A stretch of 64,000 nt of DNA from Globodera rostochiensis. Lineage: Eukaryota; Nematoda; Chromadorea; Rhabditida; Heteroderidae. Below, one piece after another: positions 55,574-64,000 of this stretch. The stretch is taken from NCBI GenBank assembly GCA_018350325.1, contig JAEVLN010000013.1, positions 1,984,001-2,048,000 of the forward strand, given 5' to 3'. Each line of letters begins with the position of its first letter. The stretch's first letter is position 1. The notes below the pieces were generated by a model. That model was given only the letters and a program-made list of their open reading frames with translations, was not told the origin of the DNA and made no database searches. Both the position numbers and the translations under genes were made by a program.

Positions 55574-57904
55574 TCAGACATTTGGGTCGGTGTCGAATGG
55601 TCCGTCCCTATGGGCTAAGAGGAATTGCCCCTCAGGCGTTTCTCTCTTCCCCCTTTGGCTTTGACCCCGATGACTGCCTATGGCGGCACTTTTGGGAAGA
55701 CCAGTGGGCCGATTGGTTTGGCGGAGGTGGGGAGAAGGCGGCTGGTGTTGTGATTCGTGCTCGATCTTCAGAGATTGGGTCGGTTGGAGTTGTTTGTGTA
55801 GCGAAGTTTGCACTTTGGTAAGGGCAGGGGAAGTGCCCGCCTCCGTGGGCACTTGGACAACTCCGAACCGGGAAAGATGGCCGGCAAAGGAGATTTTCGA
55901 ACTGAAAATGTTTCGAAAATCAAAGATCGTCTCTATTTGAATCCGTCTCGCAATATGTGCGTTGCCGCTGACTAAGAATAACCAACCAGCACAACCAACT
56001 CACTGCTGGTGGAGTGCCCTCCTCGGCAGTGTCGACGCCACCTGCCTCAAGCTGGTCATCATCTCTACAGCACTTCTCGACCCCTCCGGCGATCCCTGTT
56101 GGAACGCTCCATGACTGTTGCTTTTTATTGCTATGCCTTTGCTCGAGTTGTCCACGAGACGAAGTCGCTTCTCCTCCAAAAACATTTCCACCAACAAATC
56201 CAATTTCTTGTCCATCTTCTCCATGTGTCGTTCCATTTTGATCACGCGGTTCGCCAACGACACTTTCATGTCGTCTTTGTTCGGCTTAGTTCCGATTATT
56301 TGGTCGAGCCTAAGAACAAATCATCAAAGAATTGTGATCTAGAAGCCTAAATGTGCTTTTAATTTTTTTATGTAATTTCAATCTTTCAATAAATAAATAT
56401 TTAATTGGTAGAGGCAAAATGTTAGCCCCGGGTGGGACTCGAACCCACGTCCTCCACCCAATCCGTGGGCAGCTCTTCCAACTGAGCTACCGGGGCGTCC
56501 CATCTGCCTTCTTCTTTATGGGTGATCTTTTGCCCCCGCCATAGGCGTTTTAACTAGAGCCCGGACTTGAGCTTCGAGCGAGACTCGAGACGAGATTCTC
56601 GAAAAAATCCCGGATCTCGAAAAATCTCGTGAAGCTCATTTTAGTCGAGACGAGATGTCGAGACGAGATTCTCGAAAAATCTCGGATCTCGAAAAATCTC
56701 GAGCCGGAACAGTCGAGACTCGAGATTTTAATTAAAATATAATTTTTTTTTCCAAAATTCTCAGAAACTCCACCAAATTTTGTACGGGTAAGAAGGGAGC
56801 ACTAGAAGCATGTCTGCAAAATTTGGTCACGAAATATAAGTGTTAGCCTGTGTTCCAAGGTTTTGAAAACCAAAAGAAAATTCAATGGTGGGGGATAGAT
56901 ATAGTGTCTGACCATATGCTGTCTGCCGCATGGCTATTTTTTTGAATCAATAGAGAAATTGCTTAAATTTTGGCGTTTCGCTTCTGGGCTTGACCCATAG
57001 TGGGGTATGAAATAGCCGGTGAGAAATTGTTCGAATTTTTTAAACATTTTTTTAAGAAATTTTACAAATTGAGAATTTTTATTCACTTTGGGAGTGAGAG
57101 GAGGTTCGGCGGTGCCGATAGGCGCCGCCGAGATTGAATTTTCAACTCAATTTGTTAAGAGATTTGCAGCCAAAAGGGAGTATGTCCGGCGGTGCCGACA
57201 GGCGCCGCCGGGGGAATTTTTACAAAAATTGGCAATCTTTGTTTAAAAAAGCACTGTTTTCATGAAACATTTTGGAGTCGAGATCGAGAATCTCGAGCTT
57301 CTTTCGAGCGAGACGAGATTCTCGAAAAAATCTCGGATCTCGAAAATTCAGTTTTCTAGACGAGATGTCGAGACGAGATTTCTCGAGAATCTCGTCGAGA
57401 TTTTTCGAGATTTCGAGACGAGATCTCGTCTCGACCGGGCTCTAGTTTTAACCGTCCTCTTCCAACCAGCGGAACACTCACATCCTTACAATAACTTATT
57501 GTTACATATTCTTAGAATGTCTTGGCGCATTTTCAAAACGACCTATAAAAGCCCCAAAAAGCTTTATAGACGTAATATAAAATAATTTTTAAATTTAGTG
57601 TTTTTTTCAACTCGAAGCCAAAAAATGCTTCAAAATTGGTCTGAGAATTATTATGCCAATGGCAAAATTTAGTTTGATAACATTAACACTTGCCTCTGCT
57701 GTACCAGCTTTACTCGGGCCTGCAAGTCGACATGTCCGGCCGAGTACTGCTCGATAACGTCCTTCACGTCATACGGCTTCAATGCCTCTTTGAATTTGCG
57801 TCGAGCAACCATAAGTTGTATTCGTCGAATAGCACGCACTGCGTTTTTTAGAGCCGGAGTGTAATCGTCGAGAGTGCGCAGTTGGAGGACGGGGGATTCC
57901 TCGT
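55574..57904 (-). CDS. KCNQ/KQT-type voltage-gated K+ channel, C-terminal part
   Basis: Three exons join in frame: 57,694-57,904, 56,004-56,309 and 55,574-55,901. The first reads [20 protein letters not shown] and [20 protein letters not shown], the near-invariant KCNQ cytosolic helix ([30 protein letters not shown]). The second reads [14 protein letters not shown] and [20 protein letters not shown], the tetramerising coiled coil. The third is a Ser/Gln-rich tail ending FDTDPNV. The first intron uses a GC donor (GCAAGT) and is about 1.4 kb, containing a tRNA-like gene and a TCTCGAGA array. The membrane segments and pore should lie upstream (above 58 kb); I do not find them in this window, and two foldback elements stand in that position. 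Confidence 0.85.
56425..56496 (-). tRNA. tRNA-like gene inside the channel intron, anticodon uncertain
   Basis: 72 bases with a perfect 7-bp acceptor stem (GCCCCGG/CCGGGGC), an intact A box (TAGCTCAGTTGG), a D stem, a perfect T arm (GTGGG TTCGAGT CCCAC) and a B box. The anticodon arm does not fold in the standard register: the best stem is TGCCC/GGGTG with loop ACGGATT, which lacks U33. It could be a tRNA pseudogene, the head of a tRNA-derived SINE, or an unusual nematode tRNA. The genomic sequence does not encode CCA. Confidence 0.55.
56565..56735. repeat. TCTCGAGA-type low-complexity array, left part
   Basis: Dense words GAGACGAGATTCTCGAAAAA and ATCTCG in both orientations. An equivalent array lies at 57,275-57,447; together they flank about 540 bases inside the channel intron. 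The bases at the two outer ends are complementary (ACTAGAGCCCGG and CCGGGCTCTAGT), so the whole 56,555-57,450 unit has inverted ends. Confidence 0.75.
57275..57447. repeat. TCTCGAGA-type low-complexity array, right part
   Basis: Mirror partner of 56,565-56,735, ending CCGGGCTCTAGT. The same words occur at 59,805-59,970, again bounded by AGAGCCCGG and CCGGGCTCTAGT. Confidence 0.75.
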
Positions 57905-58000
57905 CTGTGCAAAGGGACAGAGACCTCCACGTAAATCGTACATATTACCCACAGATCATCAACCCTATGGCCTAAAGACATTCGCTGGGTCGTTTTAAAT

Positions 58001-58346
58001 TCCGCCACATATATTTTATAAAGTAATTTTAGACATCATAACTTTATTTACACCGCACTAAATCAGTTATATCAATGGAAAGCTCTATATGAATAGAAAC
58101 TATTTGTAAAACTAAACGAATCAGTAAATGAAAGTTTTAAAAAGTTATGATCAGAAACCACGAAAAATCCGATTTTTGGCAGTTTTACATTATAACTTTT
58201 TTGAAACTTATTAAACCACTTCGACTTTGCTGTAATGCTTTTTCTACTCATTTAGAGCTTTCCATTGGTATAAGGTTTAACTGATTTAGTGCGATATGAA
58301 TAAAGTTATAATGTGTAAAACTACTTTATAAAATATATGTGGCGGA
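58001..58346. mobile_element. foldback/MITE-like element 1
   Basis: Imperfect terminal inverted repeats of about 90-100 bases begin TCCGCCACATATATTTTATA and end in the reverse complement (TATAAAATATATGTGGCGGA). Inside, CACTAAATCAGTTATA / TTAACTGATTTAGTGC also pair. No coding capacity. The unique centre is about 150 bases. It resembles a non-autonomous DNA transposon; no target-site duplication was confirmed. Confidence 0.65.
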
Positions 58347-58369
58347 TTAAGAAACGATGAAATGGGAGC

Positions 58370-58824
58370 GGGACGTTTGGGCGCTGACGTTTGGGCGCCG
58401 ACGTTTGGGCGCCGCTGTTTGGGCGCCGCCGTTTGGGCGCAAGGCCTTTGAAGTGCCATAACTCTTCATGGAACCAACCAAACTAAATAAATTTGGTACC
58501 AATCGAAAGCTTTTGTTGGGTAGATTTTGTATTTAAATCAATAAGGTGATTTAAATCCTTTTCAAAAAAGTTATAATCGAAAATTACCACAAAACTTAGG
58601 TTTTCGCACTTTTTAAACCATAACTTTTTAAAGGTTTATATGATCGTTTAGTCACTGCTAGATAATAGCTTCTAAACATATAGGGCTTTCGATTGGTACC
58701 AAATTTATTTAGTTTCGTTGGTTCCATGAAGAGTTATGGCACTTCCAGGCCTGGCGCCCAAACGGCGGCGCCCAAACAGCGGCGCCCAAACGTCGGCGCC
58801 CAAAGGGCAGCGCCCAAACGTCCC
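58370..58824. mobile_element. foldback element 2 with GTTTGGGCGCC sub-repeats
   Basis: Inverted repeats of about 150 bases. Each end has four to five copies of GTTTGGGCGCC (CGACGTTTGGGCGCCG and variants), then AAGTGCCATAACTCTTCATG, then AATTTGGTACCAATCGAAAG. The reverse complement follows in the same order at the other end. It lies only about 24 bases from element 1. This tandem-in-inverted layout is typical of Foldback-type elements. No transposase frame. Confidence 0.8.
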
Positions 58825-58849
58825 CGACCCCGATGAAATAAGGTTTTTA

Positions 58850-61800
58850 GCAGGGATGTCGTCCGCTCGCTCTTTCAAAATGAGAAAATGCTATTTTTGG
58901 ACTTCTTTCATCAACAGGCGAAAGCAAAGCGAAAGCATTCGGCGAAACGAAACAACAACGGCAAACTTTTACCGGACACATATTCATTTGACAGACGCCG
59001 TTGTTGATTACTCCGCTTCTGCTGGAGCGGACTGCACGCGCTCAAATGACCCCACATTGACTCGTCGGCTTGCGCACCTCCGCCGCCACCACCGCTCTGT
59101 TCGGCACTTCCCCCATTGGCACCACCGCCGCTGTTTCCGGCACGGGCACGCGCTATCCAGTCCAACCAAGGGGCCGTCCAAAAGTCGCCGAGCAAAAGGG
59201 TCGCCGGGTCGGCAGCCTTAGGTGAAAACGGCCTTAACTTCTGTTAAATGCATAATTAAGAGCTGGTAAGCAACTTAGTGCTTTGTTTGATTATCGTTTT
59301 TAAAGCTTTTTGTTTCTTAATCATCAGTAAACACCAGAGTGAATGGCTATTAATGAAACCGACCGAGAAGGACCGGTTTGCCCTTCGGGGATGTTCTTCT
59401 GTGTTGCCTTCCGGACTTCTAGCGACGTCCGGTTCATTTCCTACGAGGAAAATAAATTGAAATGCCTCCCATTTTGGCCCAGCTAACCCATTCCGATCGC
59501 TTTGTCTTCCCGCGCCTCCGGCGATGTTGAGGGACGGCGGGGTAAGAGATTGGAATAGGAAGATTGTGTTGAAGACTGAAGTACTGTTGGAGAGGAGGCT
59601 GAAAGGGCAGGAAAGCCGTGGATTGTCCATGTTTCGGTACGATTTTTGCAGTTCATCGGTTGTTCATATAATAAGGAGAAGCAACTTCGATGAGAATTTG
59701 GCCAAAATTGTTAGCGGTTCAGCAAGGCTTAAGCGCAAATAGAAGTGACAGCGAACAGAAGGTGGGGAAGAAAGGAGAGAAAATTTGCGGGGTTATCAGT
59801 AGAGCCCGGCGAGATCGAGATCCCGACCGAGATTTTCCGAGAGTCCAGGTCTCGAATCTCGGAAATTTGTCGAGACCTGGACTCTCGAAATTTCGAGATA
59901 AATCTCTGTCTCGGCCCATCCCAAATCTCGATCTCGGTCTCGGATTTTTCAAAAGTCCGGGCTCTAGTTATCAGTGTGCGTTGATCAGTGATCGATGAGT
60001 GATCGCCAGTTTTATTTGCTGGCGTTACGTTAATGAGTGTGTATTGCGGGTGTTAGTATAAAGTAAGGGTTGGGACCCCGACGTCGGGATTGAGAATTGC
60101 GGGGTCGGGATTTTTCGGGGGCGGGACTGTCGGGGTCGGGGTTACCTAAATCGGTCGGGGATCGGGGGTTTTTTAAATTTTCTCCAAAATTTTAGAGGTC
60201 AAATTTTTGTTTTTTGAATAATTTCCAAAATTTTGTCATTTGAGCCGTTAAAGCGACTTAAAAACCTAACTATTTGGAGATTTTTGGAAACAAAAATACC
60301 AGCCCTAGTGATAATGGCTTGAGAATCTGCTTGCCTTATTCTGGGGGGGGGGGGGGGTCGGCGGTGCCGATAGGCGCGGCCGAGAAAAATTTGAATTTGA
60401 ATTCTTAATTTGTTAAGAATTTGCAACACAATTTAATGGCAAATTGTTGTAGCTTTTTGGGAGAGGTCCGGCGATGCCGACCAGGTTGCAACAGATCATC
60501 CGAAATCCGTTATCCGGTGTTTTTCTCAATCCGAAATCCGATCCAAGAAATTTTCGTTAAATCCAATCCGAATCCAGATAATTGACCGAGATAAATTCAC
60601 CCCTAACTATTGGGATTTTTGAGGTTGATAGCACTTTGATGATGGCGTAGCGGCGAGTTGTGGGGTTATGGGGGGACAGCAGGTGTGGATTCAATCCCCT
60701 AATGTATAAATGATTTTTTCCGACGTTTTTGAACATCTTTTCTGGGAGAAACAATTTCAAAAATTTTTTAATCCCTATTTTTCTAAAATATTTTAGATAT
60801 TCAATAAAACATCACTTAGAAAACCTTATAAAATGGCGATTAGTCTCGACGGCGCATATCCCCCCCCCCCAGAATTGAAATAAAATTCTAATGCAAAATA
60901 TTCAATTTCGCGAAGTTCAAAGTAACCCCTTTTTGAAAAAAATAAATTTTGTTCGGAAAAAGGGTGTTTCTACGGGCATTTGGTGCGTAGAATCCATATC
61001 CGACATGTGTTTCGACCGATCCCGAACCCCGGATAAGATAATGCAACAAATCATTTTTGAAAAAATTATTTTTTTAAATGGTTGGATTCTGGTTCTGAAT
61101 TTAGAATTAGGTAAAAAGGAGGTCAGCTTCGGATTCTACACACCAAATACCCCTAGAAACACCCTTTTTCTGACTTTGAAAAGTTGGGTGCCCAACTCCA
61201 CTATTGGCGTTTAAGCTTACAAAATTTTTAAAGCTACTGTTTCATTTTTATTTTTAAAAATTCTCCGGGTTTTTCTCAACATTTTGATGCTAAAATCCTT
61301 GAGTTTTACCCACTCTGAGTGGAGATATCATTTTTTGCAGTTCTTGTGCAGTGGTTTAAACATGCAATAATTTTAATTGCATTTTTCGACCCTTCACTGT
61401 GTGGGCGGGGAAAAAAAAACCGAAAATTTACAATAAATCGTTAGTGCTCTACACGATAGGCATGGTTTGAAAGTGATCTGAGTGGTTACAGTAAGGGATG
61501 TTCCCCTCGCTAAACGCTCCCGATCCAAAGAAAAAAGTTTTCTTAAGTGGGACTGACTTTTCAACCCGCAATCGGGGCACTGCCAGAAACGTGTAATGAA
61601 TTAATTCAAAAAGACGCCACTTTTTATAACTGAAAGTCCCGGTCCCAGTTTTTTTGGTTCCACCGGGACCGGGACCAACCGGGACTAAATTTACACCCCT
61701 AAAGATGTCATCATCGAGTGACAATTTCAATCTTTCTTATAGGAATGCCTCCTGGTCTAGTGGTTTTTTAATAAATTTTCTAATTTTTTTAATTAAAATC

Positions 61801-62590
61801 AGCGCATAAAAAGAATAAGGAAGATATTTTTTAATAAATAAAAAAAAATTTCCTTATTGAAAAGTCCCGGTTGGTCTCGAGTCCCGGGAGTCCCGGTTGA
61901 AAATCTTGGCCCGGTCCCGGTTTTTCTGGTCCCGGTTTTCCCCAAAAGTCCCGGTCCCGTTCAACTCTACTACTAGTGTGTTTATAAAGGCTTTTCTGTA
62001 AGTTTTGAATTCGATCGGAGTTTTGGCTGTTGAGAGGTTTCTGCCCGCGAGTTTAGGCATTTTATGCTGTCTGTAATAACCTGTGAAAGTGCCCATGGAC
62101 GAACTGTTCCCCACCGGCCGTTGGCCTCCGCCTTTGTCAATTTCCACTGCAGCCGCGGCGGCTGCCAATGCGGAGCCGGTGATAGCCTTTTTGTGGTAGT
62201 AATTTCTGAAACGAAAGTCTGCCCAAATGCCTCAACAATTATTCAAAACATCGCGAAAATTCGGAGGGATTCGTAAAACCCACGGGATGGATAGTAATCA
62301 GTCCACAATAACAGATACCAAATTACAAGGCTGGGGGGGGATTCAATTCAATTAGTGATTATTAAGCCATCCGTCGCTAATCGACTGTTAATCCCACATT
62401 CGCTGGTAGTTTTTGCTGCTGCTGCTGCTCTTCCGCCAGCTGCCCAATGAGAAGCCAAGTGCACCCAGACTTTCAATCTCGCTTAGGTCGGAGGATACAA
62501 TACTAAATGCCATAGAAATATGGCTTTTAATTTTAAATTTAAATTAGGTGCCTTATGTTGTCCGTTGGTCTGTTCGGCACTAAAAGAGTC
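58850..62590. other. largely non-coding; several low-complexity arrays
   Basis: No gene is recognised. A Gly/Ser/Ala-rich open frame on the minus strand (58,911-59,195, with GDFWTAPWLDWIARARAG) and a short plus-strand frame at 59,524-59,742 might be exons but have no identifiable family. Arrays: TCTCGGxx words at 59,805-59,970, CGGGGTCGGG at about 60,070-60,170, and GTCCCGGTCCCGG words at 61,630-61,965. A GGTGCCGATAGGCGC word near 60,365 is shared with 57,115 and 57,190. Confidence 0.5.
61630..61965. repeat. two clusters of GGTCCCGG-type words
   Basis: GTCCCGGTCCCGG, CCGGGACCGGGACC and similar at 61,630-61,690 and 61,862-61,965, inverted relative to each other, separated by about 170 AT-rich bases. 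The pair looks like the ends of another low-complexity unit with inverted termini, as at 56.6-57.4 kb. Confidence 0.6.
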
Positions 62591-63029
62591 TTAACATTCA
62601 CGCCACAGAGCGTTTCTGTTGGAGTATCTTGAGCATCCCCATCTGAATGTTAAATTGATGGTTGGTGATCGAACGAGAGTTAAAAGTGATCAGAGAATGA
62701 CCATCGGTCGGAAAGTCAGCCTGAATGTGGGCCTGCGATTGAGGTTTTCGCCGTGCACTTTGACGCAGTCTGCTGATTATACTGTTGTTCTGGAAGCCGG
62801 TCGAAGAATTTGGTCGAATTCTTAAAACCTTAGGTTTGAATGCAATTTTTGAATTAGTGTCAAAGAATTTATTGTCCAGTGAAATGCAAGTGATTGGGTG
62901 AATGAATAATGAATGAGTTGTGTTGGTGGGTGAGGAAGTAAATATAAAGTAAATGGAAGTGAACGATTTGAAGGGACGAAAGTGCATAACATTAGATGTT
63001 TGAGGCCAATTACATTCCACCTTCTTCAC

Positions 63030-63746
63030 TTACTCCGTCATAGACTCCTCGCTTCCTCCTCCATCCCCTCTTCTTCCTCTTCCTCCATCCCCTTCTCTTC
63101 CTCTTCCATCCCCTCCTCTTCCTCCTCCTCCACTCCCTTCTCTTCCTTTTCCACTCCCTCCTCCTCCATCCCCTTCTCTTCCTCTTCCATCCCCTGCTCT
63201 TCCTCCTCCTCCATCCCCTTCTCTTCCTCTTCCATGCCCTCCTCTTCCTACTCCTCCATCCCCTTCTCTTCCTTTTCCACTCCCTCCTCCTCCATCCCCT
63301 TCTCTTCTTTTTCCTTCATCACCGTCCGGCATTTGATCTCTGCCGCCCATTGCCCAATCCGGCACCGACAGCTGTCTTGGCCTCTTTTCCCTGTTCCTTC
63401 CGGCCTTTTGCGCTTCTTCCACAGAGCTCGCCAAGGACGCGTCCGCTTCTTCCGTAGGCCCTCTGTCCATTTCCACGGGTAGTGAGGGCGTGTGAGTTGC
63501 CGACATCGACTTGCGCGCTCTTCGAATCTTCGCCCATGCGACACTTCCCAGCGCCGCTCCGTCCTCTCCGCCGCCTACCTCCTCCACGCCGACAATTTCC
63601 ACAGATTCGCCAGAGATTTGTCTTCCGTCAACATGACGGGAGAAGCCAAGACTTCGCCGGAGGCGAAGCGACAAATTACGGCAGGAAGAGAAGGCTCGGA
63701 GGGAGGACTGGTTGGACTTGGTGGTATGTTTTGGCTTCATCTTCAT
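63030..63746 (-). CDS. unknown low-complexity protein (Gly/Glu/Arg repeats)
   Basis: An uninterrupted frame of 238 codons starts MKMKPKHTTKSNQSSLRAFS. It has a mixed-sequence N-terminal half and ends in about 90 residues of EGDGGGGRGGDGRGR-like repeats. The repeat DNA is a purine-rich GGAGGAGG/GAAGAGAAGGGGATGG tract of about 15-50-base units, so the same DNA also gives Glu-rich frames (MEEEEKGMEEE). The N-terminal half argues for a real gene. No domain is recognised, and splicing may change the picture. Confidence 0.35.
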   Translation of the reverse strand: MKMKPKHTTKSNQSSLRAFSSCRNLSLRLRRSLGFSRHVDGRQISGESVEIVGVEEVGGGEDGAALGSVAWAKIRRARKSMSATHTPSLPVEMDRGPTEEADASLASSVEEAQKAGRNREKRPRQLSVPDWAMGGRDQMPDGDEGKRREGDGGGGSGKGREGDGGVGRGGHGRGREGDGGGGRAGDGRGREGDGGGGSGKGREGSGGGGRGGDGRGREGDGGRGRRGDGGGSEESMTE

Positions 63747-64000
63747 GCTGAAATATGACGTGAAAAAAGAAGAAAGTGCACGTCAAGAACAACAGGGCAA
63801 AACAGAAGCAGTGAAGTCAAAAAATAAACCAAAGAGGTGAATGGAAGCGGACATCACAGAACAAATTAAGTAATTAATTGTGACGTCATTTTTTGTCGAG
63901 CAAAAAAATGGGGTTGAAGCCGGAAATGCTTACATTACGGGCGTCGGCTGGAGGTGTACTTTCCATGTCGCGAGACTCCGACTCTCGGGCATGGAACTGA

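Noticed and set aside
62598..63029. Minus-strand frame of 143 codons and plus-strand frame 62,619-62,825
   Set aside because: Overlapping frames with no domain and no splice evidence; neither could be preferred.

Overview
This is a gene-dense stretch of an animal genome, most likely a plant-parasitic (cyst-type) nematode. The evidence is short introns (about 45-70 bases) with TTTCAG-like acceptors, two GC-AG introns, several metazoan orthologues with nematode-like residues, and AT-rich intergenic DNA full of homopolymer runs. The species assignment is inference. Nothing prokaryotic, no CRISPR array and no rRNA is visible.

Layout. 1-3.8 kb holds gene fragments: an isolated last exon of a TGF-beta type I receptor, broken pieces resembling the complex I subunit NDUFS6, and a Bora-like fragment. 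3.9-12.6 kb is a huge near-perfect palindrome. Each arm (about 4.2-4.5 kb) carries an ORP9-type oxysterol-binding-protein-related gene at the centre, a small unknown gene, and the N-terminal exons of a LENG8/SAC3-type gene. 13.4-17.9 kb has an unknown gene, a Gemin7-like gene and a small-heat-shock-protein fragment cut by a minisatellite. 18.5-24.2 kb is a degraded composite copy of material also found at 35.5-41 kb and 48-50 kb. 24.3-26.5 kb (minus) encodes the central and C-terminal SAC3 part of LENG8, whose N-terminal part lies on the plus strand at 11.3-13.2 kb. 27.4-32.5 kb is an apparently complete ubiquitin-activating enzyme E1 gene (uba-1).

34-50.5 kb holds a better copy of the TGF-beta type I receptor, a second Gemin7-like gene, a ribophorin II fragment, a RING-H2 gene, a small membrane-protein gene, and a loose cluster of four unfamiliar TATA-driven single-pass membrane proteins. 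These four share short tail motifs (YQTL and GVxVP) and repeat-built tails. One of them has nine tandem microexons.

51-64 kb holds a 3' fragment of an unknown gene, an EndoU-type endoribonuclease whose last intron contains about 2.3 kb of C-rich minisatellite, the C-terminal half of a KCNQ-type potassium channel gene with a tRNA-like gene in a GC-AG intron, two adjacent foldback elements, and mostly non-coding DNA with low-complexity arrays.

The genes do not form one pathway. The theme is repeated segmental duplication, inversion and deletion, giving intact/decayed pairs (receptor, Gemin7, ORP, LENG8, small membrane gene), plus rapid expansion of in-frame repeats in a lineage-specific membrane-protein family. 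All functional names come from reading translated motifs by eye. No search was run.
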